DNA from: Aureibaculum luteum
GTDB lineage: Bacteria; Bacteroidota; Bacteroidia; Flavobacteriales; Flavobacteriaceae
Reading direction: 5' to 3'
NCBI RefSeq assembly: GCF_003449015.1
Contig: NZ_QRGD01000001.1
Coordinates: 1 to 64,000 of the forward strand
Length of the DNA: 64,000 nucleotides
The notes beneath the pieces were generated by a model. The model was not told where the DNA came from. It worked only from the letters and a program-made list of their open reading frames with translations, and did no database searches. Of this stretch, positions 1 through 7,539 are shown in pieces. A program made the translations under genes and the position numbers. Within the stretch, counting starts at the first letter, position 1. Every line of letters begins with the position of its first letter.

Positions 1-332
1 GTTATATAAGCAAGTTCTACTATTTTTAACTAATAATAAAAAGCTTCCCGACTTTTCGGTCGGGATTAGTTCAACAACGTATATAAAAAATTGCTGGTGT
101 TGTGCTAAAACAAAGGTCGTTGCACGTTTGCTACGTCTGATTTTCCTTCGGAAAATCCTCGCACGCAAACACGCAACTTTCCATATACAAACACGTCAGA
201 CTGTCTAATAACCTGTTTTCGTAACTTTAATATTCGGGCAGGTGTCTTTGAAAATTTCTGAATAGGCGATTCTCAGCGATTGAAATTTAGTTATTAGACA
301 GACTGACGTTATATGCCATTTAAAAACTGAAC
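1..332. repeat. Three consecutive nested palindromes (attC-like cassette boundary region)
   Basis: No gene is supported here. Three imperfect palindromes follow each other. A: AACTAAT (28-34) pairs with ATTAGTT (65-71) around TCCCGAC (46-52)/GTCGGGA (59-65). B: GTATAT (79-84)/ATATAC (183-188) encloses GTTGCACGTTTGC (119-131)/GCAAACACGCAAC (165-177, 11 of 13 paired) and a tip hairpin GATTTTCC (139-146)/GGAAAATC (150-157). C: CATATAC (182-188)/GTTATATG (308-315) encloses a 19-base arm at 194-212 that pairs with 290-308 at 18 of 19 positions. Nested arms, an unpaired spacer between them and a GTT-type right end resemble integron attC sites. That resemblance is inference; no integrase gene lies in the window. 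Confidence 0.6.
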
Positions 333-1092
333 TTGAGAAAGATAATTTACATATTGACTTTGGCAATTTTATCCTCGTGTAACCTTTACGACAGGAAAGA
401 TGATGTGTTAATGACTGACCAAGATTATCTGGAAAATTACAGAGAGTTTTCACCAGACAACTCTATGGTTTTAATAAATTATAGTTTAGACCTTGGAGCA
501 TTTGGCTATGGACAAGCAGGAACTGCAATTCTTAAACTTTCTGATACAACAAAGAACTTAAGAAACTATTCTCTTCCAAACACTTTGACAAAATTAAAAT
601 GGATTGATAATAAAAGCATTTCAGCTCAATATGACATTCTACATTTGTTGAGAACGGGAAAAAAAATTGAATTGAAAGATGAAGAAGTGAATAATGTAAA
701 AATCAAAGTTTCTGCATTAGACTACATTGACAAAGAAGACCATTTAGAAATTGAACACAAAGAAACTTCCCCGAATGGACAATTTGAACTTGTGGCTTAT
801 CGCTATTTGAAAAATAGAAGTAACTTAAATTTTATTCATATTTCAGTAATTCCATTTGGTGGACAACTTCCCAAATATGGAAACTATCTTATTGCCGATA
901 TGCAATCCGACTATGTTTTTTATGGAACTTGGACAAAGAAAAACGAACTTGAATTTCACACAAATAGTCAGTATTCGGATTTAGTGCAGTATTATTTGGT
1001 TAATAATAGACCAAAAATTGAATATGAACTCGTAACTGACGACAAAAATTATGGAAGTAAATATCGGTGGACAACAAAAAACGGCATATAAC
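308..1092 (+). mobile_element. Putative single-gene cassette bounded by exact inverted 10-mers
   Basis: GTTATATGCC at 308-317 is the exact reverse complement of GGCATATAAC at 1083-1092. The two copies sit immediately outside and at the stop codon of one small lipoprotein gene, and each lies at the edge of a longer palindrome. In integron cassettes the 5' core site (GTT...) and the start of the downstream attC (...AAC) are complementary in this way. The pattern is directly visible; calling it a recombinable cassette is inference, since no integrase is present and only one clean unit can be measured. Confidence 0.4.
333..1091 (+). CDS. Hypothetical lipoprotein in palindrome-bounded cassette
   Basis: Unrecognised 252-residue protein. 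It starts at a TTG codon, because the first 16 residues then form a lipoprotein signal peptide (MRK, a hydrophobic run, then LSSC with Cys16), so it is probably anchored in the inner or outer membrane. The body is polar and probably beta-rich, with no motif I recognise. The stop codon lies inside the inverted 10-mer that bounds the cassette, so the gene fills its unit almost exactly, as in integron-type cassettes. No neighbour suggests a function. The reading frame is convincing; the product stays unknown. Confidence 0.6.
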   Translation: MRKIIYILTLAILSSCNLYDRKDDVLMTDQDYLENYREFSPDNSMVLINYSLDLGAFGYGQAGTAILKLSDTTKNLRNYSLPNTLTKLKWIDNKSISAQYDILHLLRTGKKIELKDEEVNNVKIKVSALDYIDKEDHLEIEHKETSPNGQFELVAYRYLKNRSNLNFIHISVIPFGGQLPKYGNYLIADMQSDYVFYGTWTKKNELEFHTNSQYSDLVQYYLVNNRPKIEYELVTDDKNYGSKYRWTTKNGI

Positions 1093-1225
1093 ACCGTGTA
1101 TAATTCATTGCTAGTTCTAGCATACTTACGAAAGTCCTCGCGGACTTTCTATCTGTGATTTATTTGCTAACTTTAGTTGCTTAAACCACGCAACAAACTA
1201 AAGAAACACGTTGTTAACCATAAAA
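1083..1225. repeat. attC-like imperfect palindrome between two small genes
   Basis: AACACCGTGT (1090-1099) pairs with ACACGTTGTT (1206-1215) at 9 of 10 positions. Between them lie a perfect hairpin GAAAGTCC (1130-1137)/GGACTTTC (1142-1149) with a 4-base loop and further short inverted repeats (CTTTAGTTGC against GCAACAAACTAAAG around 1171-1203). The element fills the whole gap between the lipoprotein gene and the next start codon. Nested paired arms with a central hairpin match the three elements at 1-332 in architecture but not in primary sequence, which is how attC sites behave. It could also act as a transcription terminator. Confidence 0.55.
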
Positions 1226-1750
1226 ATGAGAACTCCAATCCACACATCGAAAAAGCTAGAAAAGTTGGTTAAAAAATTAATGCAAACCAAGTCAAACGAA
1301 GAATGTGGAATTCTAGGAAAATGGAATGCGACAGTCTTTTATGTTGACCGAAAAAAATGTTGGCTAATTTCCAATGCAAAAACTCAATATATAGTCATAC
1401 TTACTGGCATCAAGACTACAGATTTAAAAAATATTAAAGAAATATTTAAAAATGCGTTTTATGGACAATTAGTATATGACGGAATAATAACGGATTTTGA
1501 AAATCTAAACGAAATAATTGGCGAACTCGAATTTCTACCAACCGATAATGATAGGAAAACAATGGGATTTCAAAACCATCGAATTCAGGACTTGGAATGG
1601 TGGAAAGACGAATTTGGGAGTTTAGAAAATATGCCAATTAAGGACTTGACAAATCGATTGAATACTAGTCCGATTCATATCGGAAAAGGGCACAGAATGT
1701 CTGACTATACTGATTCAATAAAAGAAATGAAAAGTCTGTTGATGAAATAA
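1226..1750 (+). CDS. DUF6933-like hypothetical protein
   Basis: A 174-residue soluble protein without signal peptide or membrane segment. The ATG at 1226 lies just after the palindromic spacer, and an upstream in-frame TTG at 1211 falls inside that spacer, so I prefer the ATG. The segment around residues 30-60 (basic N-terminus, then a Y/W-V-DRKKC-W-LI pattern followed by a Tyr-x-Ile-Val strand) resembles the DUF6933 family, which is of unknown function and often scattered in accessory regions. The match is from memory of the family pattern and is moderate. It stands alone between two palindromic spacers, so neighbours say nothing about its role. Confidence 0.55.
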   Translation: MRTPIHTSKKLEKLVKKLMQTKSNEECGILGKWNATVFYVDRKKCWLISNAKTQYIVILTGIKTTDLKNIKEIFKNAFYGQLVYDGIITDFENLNEIIGELEFLPTDNDRKTMGFQNHRIQDLEWWKDEFGSLENMPIKDLTNRLNTSPIHIGKGHRMSDYTDSIKEMKSLLMK

Positions 1751-1937
1751 AACCTGTATTCAATAAAACTCTAATTCGAGGCTTTGCGTATATTTATGCA
1801 TCCGAAATATTTTTCAGATTTAGCTCTAATTAAAAAAATAAAACAAACAAAAAGCTTTTACTAAGTGCTTAGTCGAAAACGAAAAGTTTTCCTTGCCTCA
1901 GTACTATTCATGGCTATTGCGTTCAGGACGGGACATT
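1751..1937. repeat. Structured intergenic element before a small unknown gene
   Basis: The 187-base gap holds small hairpins at its right end: ACTAAG (1860-1865)/CTTAGT (1868-1873), then GAAAAC (1875-1880)/GTTTTC (1886-1891). TACTAAG and CTCAGTA (near 1898) can also pair over the second hairpin. No gene is visible. The position, between two accessory genes, and the folded character match the other spacers of this region, though the outer arms are not clearly complementary here. Confidence 0.35.
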
Positions 1938-2330
1938 ATGAAAAAACAAACTTTCGATTATATATATGATTTATTATATTTTCATGATGATGATATAGAA
2001 TGGTGGGAATACGAGGGAAATGAAAAACTTCGAGGTTATTTGGATAACCTAAATAGCAATGCAATTGAAACATTAATGGGTTATTCTGAAACTTGGTCAC
2101 CATCAATTAGATTAAATCTTGCGGAGGCTCTAATTATGACCAAAGTTGAAGGGGCTTTTGAAGAATATTGTAAGGTTTTCATAAATATGGAAATAATACA
2201 ATTAGCTCATTATATGAGTAGCAAATTAGAATATATAGCACCGAATGACCTAAAAGAAAGCTTGTATCAAAAATACTTAGATAAAATGGTGGAAATAGTG
2301 AATTATGAAAAAACAGAAGAAGAATCATAG
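1938..2330 (+). CDS. Hypothetical small acidic protein
   Basis: I do not recognise this 130-residue protein. I chose the ATG at 1938 over an in-frame one at 1893, because the longer start would read through the structured spacer and give an atypical N-terminus. It is acidic and aromatic at the start (FHDDDIEWWEYEG), followed by helices spaced like one or two HEAT-type repeats, and has no signal peptide or membrane segment. A small soluble protein of this kind in an accessory region could be an immunity or antitoxin-like protein, but no toxin partner is seen. Confidence 0.5.
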   Translation: MKKQTFDYIYDLLYFHDDDIEWWEYEGNEKLRGYLDNLNSNAIETLMGYSETWSPSIRLNLAEALIMTKVEGAFEEYCKVFINMEIIQLAHYMSSKLEYIAPNDLKESLYQKYLDKMVEIVNYEKTEEES

Positions 2331-2414
2331 TTGATAATAAAATAGAAAAAGTTTAAAAAATGAAAGAATTTAACATTGCTTATTAAAAGTTAGAACAAAA
2401 ATAAATCTATCAAA

Positions 2415-2921
2415 ATGATACCGCTAGAATTAAATATTGAAAAAATTGAGCAAATAGGAAATCTGAAGGAAAATGAAAATCTAAGATTTCGAACTTTTCT
2501 TAAAGGACAAGATAGTATAAAAGTTGATGGCATTGTCCATAGATTAAATGAAGAAATAGAAAGCCGAATTGACTGCACAAAATGTGGAAATTGTTGTAAA
2601 ACTTTGAGACCATGCGTGACGAATAAAGAAATTGAAACCTTGACCATAATTGATAAAGTATCGCGAGAATTTTATATAGAGAATTTTATAGAACGAGATG
2701 ACTTGGAGAACATTAAATACTTAAAAAATACGCCTTGTAAATATTTATCAGATAAAAAATGTTCAATCTATGATCTTAGACCGATAGATTGTAAATCTTA
2801 TCCTCATATTAATAAGAAACATTTTAACTCTAGAACATTGGGCATGATGGAAAATTATGGAATTTGTCCAATTGTCTTTAACGTGGTAGAAAATTTAAAA
2901 AATGAATTTGACTTTAGGTAG
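2415..2921 (+). CDS. YkgJ-family cysteine cluster protein
   Basis: This 168-residue protein carries the CxxCxxCC signature of the YkgJ/UPF0153 family at residues 54-61, then Cys67, and three more conserved cysteines at 108, 116 and 126 (CSIYDLRPIDC pattern). These cysteines are believed to bind zinc or an iron-sulfur cluster; the biochemical role of the family is not settled, although members are often annotated as Fe-S oxidoreductases. There is no signal peptide, so it is cytosolic. It is the last gene of the accessory region, has the same codon style as its neighbours and no operon partner. Confidence 0.8.
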   Translation: MIPLELNIEKIEQIGNLKENENLRFRTFLKGQDSIKVDGIVHRLNEEIESRIDCTKCGNCCKTLRPCVTNKEIETLTIIDKVSREFYIENFIERDDLENIKYLKNTPCKYLSDKKCSIYDLRPIDCKSYPHINKKHFNSRTLGMMENYGICPIVFNVVENLKNEFDFR

Positions 2922-3220
2922 TTTTTAAATGAAGAACAAAACAATGTAGCTGAGTATTATTATGCATAATCGCGAAGCGATTTTTTGAATCTAAAAGGTA
3001 TTTCCATACTTTAACCTCTTGATCTATTCGAGTCCGTTAATCATTAATCCTAATTAAATTAATGGCTATTTAATATAAATTGTATCTTTGTATTTGTAAA
3101 AACGAATAAAATTTGTTTTTAAATAGTTCTTTTTAACTTTAGTGTGCAATTCGGTGAACATATACAGTTAAAAGTGTTTTAAAAGCTTGATATACAGGGG
3201 TTTATTAATTTTTAAATAAT

Positions 3221-3235
3221 CCTCTCGCCCCGACA
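3221..3235 (+). other. Possible tRNA 3'-end fragment (attachment-site remnant)
   Basis: CCTCTCGCCCCGACA reads like the 3' T-stem, acceptor strand and ACA tail of a tRNA whose 5' end would be CGGGGCG, a start typical of tRNA-Pro. No matching 5' acceptor strand, anticodon arm or intact T-loop is present upstream, so it is not a whole tRNA. A strong terminator follows 5 bases later, as after real tRNA genes. Integration into a tRNA 3' end leaves just such a fragment at the far end of an island; the intact tRNA would then lie left of the window. It is short, so chance is possible. Confidence 0.3.
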
Positions 3236-3239
3236 AAAG

Positions 3240-3270
3240 AAAACTTTTCATGAACATGAAAAGTTTTTTT
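3240..3270 (+). terminator. Rho-independent terminator after tRNA-like fragment
   Basis: AAAACTTTTCATG (3240-3252) pairs perfectly with CATGAAAAGTTTT (3255-3267) around a 2-base loop and runs into a T tract to 3270. No protein gene ends just upstream, so it probably ended the transcript of a tRNA or small RNA. Confidence 0.75.
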
Positions 3271-3317
3271 GTTTTATACAAGTTTGAGCTTGCTCAATGA
3301 CTTGAATAAAACAAAAA
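3266..3317. repeat. Long near-perfect inverted repeat
   Basis: TTTTTGTTTTAT (3266-3277) pairs with ATAAAACAAAAA (3306-3317), CAAGT (3279-3283) with ACTTG (3300-3304), and TGAGC (3285-3289) with GCTCA (3292-3296). The arms together give about 22 base pairs with three small interruptions. It overlaps the T tail of the preceding terminator. It could be a second terminator or a REP-like unit. Confidence 0.6.
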
Positions 3318-3493
3318 GACATATGAGCAAAGCGAATAAATGTTTTCTTTTAGCAACGAATTCCCTTAAGGAATATAAGCGAAGCGAATAATCCTCCCTT
3401 CTCAACTATTGATTTTAGGCTTTTTTTATTTGAATACATTACCAACGAAGTTGAATTTTAAATCTTTGTGATACTATAAAAATTGTGATTATT

Positions 3494-4078
3494 TTAAGCA
3501 TCAAAATCATCAACTTCCTTTACTACACCAGCGGGTAATTCAAGTTTTACATTACCTATTCTAACCCGCACTAATCGTAATGTCGGAAATCCTACAGCCG
3601 CAGTCATTTTGCGTACTTGTCTAAATTTACCTTCTGTCACAATAATACCAACCCAACTTTTAGGACCATGTCGTTCATCTCTTACTTTTCTATCTTCAAT
3701 AGGATATTCTGCCACCGAGTGTACGTAAAATACTGTACAAGGTTTTGTTGTATATTCTTCACCATTTACGCCTATAGTTACCCCTTTTTGAAGAATTTCT
3801 ATGGCATCATCATCAATAATACCATCTACTAATGCATAGTACTCTTTTTCAACCTTTCTGCTACGAATATGTTCACTCTTCTTACCATCAGTAGTCAATA
3901 ACAATAAACCTTCAGAGTTTTCATCTAAACGACCTATTGCCATTACTCCCTCAGGAAAATCATGAAGTTCACCTATCAACCGCTTATTTTTCCTTTTGTT
4001 TTGGTTATTTACAAACTGACTTAAATAACCATAAGGCTTGTGAAATATAAAGTGGTGATGTCTATTTTTAGTTAACAT
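3494..4078 (-). CDS. rluE: 23S rRNA pseudouridine synthase, RluE-like (RsuA family)
   Basis: Isomerises a uridine of 23S rRNA to pseudouridine in the cytosol (U2457 in E. coli for RluE; the exact target here is inferred). The 194-residue protein has the family motif GRLDENSEGLLLL with catalytic Asp52, and the later FRQVRKMTAAVG block followed by LRLVRVRIG. There is no N-terminal S4 domain, which fits RluE rather than RluB, RluF or RsuA. It stands alone, transcribed toward the accessory region. RluE and other short RsuA-like enzymes are hard to separate by eye, so the symbol is less certain than the family. Confidence 0.85.
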   Translation of the reverse strand: MLTKNRHHHFIFHKPYGYLSQFVNNQNKRKNKRLIGELHDFPEGVMAIGRLDENSEGLLLLTTDGKKSEHIRSRKVEKEYYALVDGIIDDDAIEILQKGVTIGVNGEEYTTKPCTVFYVHSVAEYPIEDRKVRDERHGPKSWVGIIVTEGKFRQVRKMTAAVGFPTLRLVRVRIGNVKLELPAGVVKEVDDFDA

Positions 4079-4180
4079 AGGATACGTTAGAATGTATACG
4101 TTTTATTATAAAAGTATAAAGCTTTCAAATCTGAATAATTTCGCTTTTTAAAATTTTAACAACAAATGGTCTGTAAATGA

Positions 4181-4522
4181 TTAGAGCTTAAAAATAGTAT
4201 CTAACGCTATCCATTTTTCTCCCTCTTTTGCCCAAGGTAATGCTTGTTGATAGTTCCACATCAACGTTTCCCATTCTTGTACTTTAGAATTGTTAGCGTC
4301 CATATCTGCTTTTCTTTCAAAGCTAAACGTTTCATCAACTTCCATAATCATAAACATGCGATTTCCCGTAACGTAAATTTGCATATCAACAATTCCGGCA
4401 TCTTTAATACTTTTCGTGATTTCTGGCCATGTATTTCCTGCTGCATGGTATTCCTTGTATTCGGAAATTAATTTAGAGTCATCTTTTAAATCGCAAGAAA
4501 AGCAATATCTTTTTGTTTCCAT
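4181..4522 (-). CDS. L-rhamnose mutarotase family protein (RhaM-like, DUF718)
   Basis: A 113-residue protein of the RhaM/COG3254 family, which interconverts the alpha and beta anomers of L-rhamnose or related sugars such as fucose. Family features are seen: an N-terminal beta strand (RYCFSCDLKDD), EYHAAGNTWPEI around residues 25-35 carrying the conserved histidine and tryptophan, the MQIYVTGNRMFMIMEVD ferredoxin-like strand pair, and a C-terminal WETLMWNYQQALPWA block. There is no signal peptide. No sugar catabolic genes are next to it, so the natural substrate cannot be inferred from context. Confidence 0.8.
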   Translation of the reverse strand: METKRYCFSCDLKDDSKLISEYKEYHAAGNTWPEITKSIKDAGIVDMQIYVTGNRMFMIMEVDETFSFERKADMDANNSKVQEWETLMWNYQQALPWAKEGEKWIALDTIFKL

Positions 4523-4772
4523 ATTTATTTTTTAATCAAAAATTTATTTTGCTACTACATCTTACAAATTTAAAGTAATAGACTTTAATAGTTCTTAAAC
4601 AAAACATCAATTTGAATCCATTTTTAAAATTAAACGGGAATATTTCGGAAAAATTTAGACCGCAACACAAAACTAGAAAAGTATTTCATTTTATAAATCT
4701 GCCTATAAAATCAAATAATAATTTAAAAAATAAGTTTACTTATAATTAAGGGACTATCATTAAAACAATTAC

Positions 4773-5102
4773 ATGATGAAAAATTTAATTTTTATTTTAA
4801 TTTTAACATTTACATCATGTGCTTCAAAAGATGATGATCCAGTAGAGGAACCTATAATTAACATTACCTACACAACAAACATTAAAAGTATAATTGACAG
4901 TAAATGTAATAGCTGTCATTCAGACCCTCAAAAAAACGGAGCCCCAATAGCACTAGTTACATTAGAAAACGTTAAAGATGCTGTTCTCAACAAAGATTTA
5001 ATAGGACGAGTTGAAGATGGCTCAATGCCTCCAGAAGGTGACGTTTTAACTTCTGATCAAATTGAATTAATTAAAGATTGGGAAAAGAATAGTTTTAAAT
5101 AA
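4773..5102 (+). CDS. Small c-type cytochrome lipoprotein
   Basis: A 109-residue lipoprotein with one covalent haem-binding site, CNSCH (Cys45, Cys48, His49), and a probable distal Met ligand in GSMPPEG (Met85). The N-terminus is a lipoprotein signal (hydrophobic run, then TSC with Cys16), so the haem domain should sit on the periplasmic face of a membrane. It matches planctomycete/Bacteroidota-type small cytochrome c domains thought to shuttle electrons. A second ATG one codon downstream (4776) is an equally good start. No oxidase or reductase gene is adjacent. An imperfect hairpin follows at 5105-5134. Confidence 0.75.
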   Translation: MMKNLIFILILTFTSCASKDDDPVEEPIINITYTTNIKSIIDSKCNSCHSDPQKNGAPIALVTLENVKDAVLNKDLIGRVEDGSMPPEGDVLTSDQIELIKDWEKNSFK

Positions 5103-5154
5103 AAATAGCCGATTAACACTTATCAATCGACTATCATTTCTTTTATAATAGGTT

Positions 5155-5793
5155 CTATTGTAATTGGTATCTCACACCAATATTAAAAACGTGATCGGTA
5201 AGGTCTCTCGTATTATAAAACGCTCTTTTGCTTTCTTCTCTATAATTATTTAGGGAAAGTATCGTTCCAGTTTTTTTTCCCGCACTTTTCGCAATCAGCT
5301 CAGCTCTTGTCTTGGCATTTTCAATGGCTTTCTTTGATAAGTCTTCAACTTGTTGAGGAGTTAATGGTTTATAAAATACATGTTTTTCATTAATACTAAC
5401 ACCCGAAAAACCTGTCGAAAGCAATTCAATAAACTTTGATTGAGAAGTGGTTTCAAATTGATACACCATTCCTTTTTTTCTATATCCCATGGCAGTATAA
5501 GCCAATGTATCTTCCTTTAATTGCGATACATTAACATTATTACTTTTTAATTTATCGAAATAGTCACTTTTTATTTTATCAAAACTTGTATTCTCATCAT
5601 AACTATTATAGGCTAAGTCTTCAGATACAATAATGGTAGCTGAATATCTCTCTACCTCTCTTGAATACTCAACTTGTCCGCTAACATCAATATATGGTTT
5701 GTCTATTTGAGCAAAAGAAAAAGAGCTGATCATTACAAAAAGTATGGCTAATAATTTCAAATTTCGTAAGTTGTTTGTGTTTTCTAATTTCAT
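5155..5793 (-). CDS. SIMPL domain-containing protein (DUF541)
   Basis: A 212-residue exported protein: the N-terminus carries a hydrophobic segment (LLAILFVMISSFSFAQ) ending in an apparent signal peptidase I site. The rest matches the SIMPL/DUF541 family: PYIDVSGQVEYSREVERYSATIIVSED near the start, a central FETTSQSKFIELLSTGFSGV stretch, and the helical AIENAKTRAELIAKSAGKKTGTILSL block near residues 155-185. SIMPL proteins are periplasmic or outer-membrane-associated oligomers of uncertain function, often linked to oxidative or membrane stress. It is convergent with the cytochrome gene and monocistronic as far as can be seen. Confidence 0.8.
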   Translation of the reverse strand: MKLENTNNLRNLKLLAILFVMISSFSFAQIDKPYIDVSGQVEYSREVERYSATIIVSEDLAYNSYDENTSFDKIKSDYFDKLKSNNVNVSQLKEDTLAYTAMGYRKKGMVYQFETTSQSKFIELLSTGFSGVSINEKHVFYKPLTPQQVEDLSKKAIENAKTRAELIAKSAGKKTGTILSLNNYREESKRAFYNTRDLTDHVFNIGVRYQLQ

Positions 5794-5900
5794 AATTTAC
5801 TATTTAGTAATATTAATTTTTTGATTTATATCCATTACAAAAATCTACAAAAAGAGAATGTATATACACACCTTATTATGGTAAAAATACACCCCTGCTT

Positions 5901-7115
5901 TTAGGGGGTTTTATTTAATGTAAGTACAGTAATTTCTGGCCTCATTCCAATTCTTCCTGGAAAACCTAACCACCCCAAGCCTCTATTAACATATAAATAT
6001 TGATTATTTTGTTTATAAAGACCAGCCCAATGCTTATATTTATATTGTATCGGACTCCATTTTTTATTTTTAAAATTAAATCCGGCTTGCATGCCATGAG
6101 TGTGACCAGAAAGCGTTAAAGGAATATCCGTTTTATCAATAACCTCTTCGGGCCAATGGGAAGGATCATGTGATAATAAAATCTTAAATGGTATCGATTT
6201 CACTCCCGTTAATGCTTTGTTTAAATTGCCATATTGTTTAAAGGGTGGGTTACCCCAATTCTCTACCCCAACGATAGCAATTTCTTCATCGTTTCGCTTT
6301 ATAATTGCTGCACTGTTTAATAATAAATTGAAATTAATTTTTTTAAAGAAATATTTTATAGATTCAAAATTATCTTTTTTGTCCTTTGGTCTTTTCCATT
6401 GACTATAATCGCCATAGTCATGGTTACCCAAGACAGCAAATTTACCTTCTTTAGCCTCTAGTTTTTCAAATACTTTTGACCAACCATTGAGTTCCCAAGC
6501 ATAATTATTAACCATATCTCCCGTAAAAAAAATAAGATCAGGCTTACAATCATTAATTAGTTTCACTGCACTTTCTAAAATTTTATATCGATAATTAAAA
6601 CTTCCTATATGTACATCAGAAATTTGAACAATTTTAAAACCTATAAAATTTTCGGCCAAATTATTAAATGCCACTTCAACGTTATGAACTTTGAATCTAT
6701 AAGCTGCTTTAAAAATGGCATACACAATTACAAAAAATGGTAAAAATCCGGAAAGCAGTGCTAATACAATAATTAACCACTTCGAATTTGGCAATAATTG
6801 ATTTGTAAAATAAAACAAAGCAATTACCATAACAAAAATTAATTTTGGGATAAAAGAAGATACTGTTAAACCGTATAAACTAGAAATTAAAAGCTGTTTT
6901 CTTCCGGGATGTATGGAATCCATTTTAATTTTTAAAATTAAGATTGAAATAATCAATCCCAAAGAGAATAACCAAAAAGAAATATCAATAGAAATTTTAA
7001 TTAAATGGGAATTAATTAAAGTTAAAATGGGTTGTAATGCGAAAAATGCTAGAACATCAATTACCAAAATGGCAATACATAATAGAACGATAGTAAAAAA
7101 GGAAAACGATTTCAT
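5901..7115 (-). CDS. Membrane-anchored metallophosphoesterase (calcineurin-like)
   Basis: The first ~140 of 404 residues hold about four hydrophobic membrane segments; the rest is a calcineurin-like phosphoesterase domain. All metal-binding motifs are intact: SDVHIG (Asp167, His169), GDMVN (Asp200), GNHDYG (Asn231, His232), SHDP (His316) and SGHTHG (His338, His340). This is the YkuE/YpbG type, and some relatives hydrolyse phosphodiester or pyrophosphate bonds of membrane lipids such as UDP-2,3-diacylglucosamine. The substrate here is not known. Four N-terminal membrane segments are common in Bacteroidota members. It is divergent from hpf across an 83-base gap. Confidence 0.85.
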   Translation of the reverse strand: MKSFSFFTIVLLCIAILVIDVLAFFALQPILTLINSHLIKISIDISFWLFSLGLIISILILKIKMDSIHPGRKQLLISSLYGLTVSSFIPKLIFVMVIALFYFTNQLLPNSKWLIIVLALLSGFLPFFVIVYAIFKAAYRFKVHNVEVAFNNLAENFIGFKIVQISDVHIGSFNYRYKILESAVKLINDCKPDLIFFTGDMVNNYAWELNGWSKVFEKLEAKEGKFAVLGNHDYGDYSQWKRPKDKKDNFESIKYFFKKINFNLLLNSAAIIKRNDEEIAIVGVENWGNPPFKQYGNLNKALTGVKSIPFKILLSHDPSHWPEEVIDKTDIPLTLSGHTHGMQAGFNFKNKKWSPIQYKYKHWAGLYKQNNQYLYVNRGLGWLGFPGRIGMRPEITVLTLNKTP

Positions 7116-7198
7116 TTTTTAAATTATTATAACACGATAATTTTTTTATCTAAGAATAGTGTATTAAATTTAACTATTATTAATTAAAAAAAACTAAT

Positions 7199-7501
7199 AT
7201 GGAAATAATTATTCAATTCGTAAAAATGCCTACAAGTGAGACGATGGAAACGTTTGTTACAGAACGTTTAGAAAAATTAGAAAAAAAATATGATTGGATT
7301 ATTAAAGCAGATGTATCTTACAAATTAGAAAATGACCCTACAGGAAAGGGTAAAATATGTGATATTAGGTTAAGCTTACCTGGACCTTTAATTTTTGCAA
7401 CTTCTGATGAAAACAGTTGGGAAGCTGCTACAGATGCAACAATAAGAGATATAGAAAAGCAATTACAAAAACGGAAGGCATCAATGAAAACACATTCTTA
7501 A
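7199..7501 (+). CDS. hpf: Ribosome hibernation promoting factor, short form (HPF/RaiA family)
   Basis: A 100-residue protein of the HPF/YfiA family that binds the decoding centre of the 30S subunit and silences or dimerises ribosomes in stationary phase. Seen: the N-terminal strand MEIIIQFVKMPTSETMETFVTERLEKLEKKYDWI, a central basic region, and the conserved C-terminal DATIRDIEKQLQKRK helix. It lacks the long C-terminal dimerisation domain, so it is the short form. The gene is alone, between a divergent phosphoesterase gene and a strong terminator that overlaps its own stop codon. Confidence 0.85.
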   Translation: MEIIIQFVKMPTSETMETFVTERLEKLEKKYDWIIKADVSYKLENDPTGKGKICDIRLSLPGPLIFATSDENSWEAATDATIRDIEKQLQKRKASMKTHS

Positions 7502-7539
7502 AATTTAGGGTCAATTAAAAATAATTGACCCTAAATTTT
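7500..7539. terminator. Bidirectional terminator between hpf and a barrel-protein gene
   Basis: An 18-base arm at 7500-7517 pairs perfectly with 7522-7539 around AAAA. The left arm overlaps the hpf stop codon and the right arm touches the stop codon of the convergent gene at 7539, so one hairpin can serve both transcripts. Confidence 0.85.

Larger units (their letters stand above)
2922..3493. other. Long non-coding junction region
   Basis: No protein gene is supported in these 572 bases. The left half is plain AT-rich sequence with a possible -7 element TATCTTTG at 3083-3090 but no TTG at the right spacing. From 3221 onward the region holds, in order, a tRNA 3'-end-like fragment, a perfect terminator hairpin (3240-3270), a second long inverted repeat (3266-3317), and short repeats of GCGAATAA near 3330 and 3380. 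This looks like the boundary between the accessory region and the conserved chromosome. Confidence 0.5.

Noticed and set aside
205-453. Leftward 82-codon frame across the third palindrome
   Set aside because: It is generated by the palindrome arm and the lipoprotein gene on the other strand; no signal or family pattern.
3060-3235. A full tRNA or tmRNA ending at the CCCCGACA segment
   Set aside because: No complementary 5' acceptor strand, D-arm or anticodon arm fits upstream; only the 3' end resembles a tRNA.
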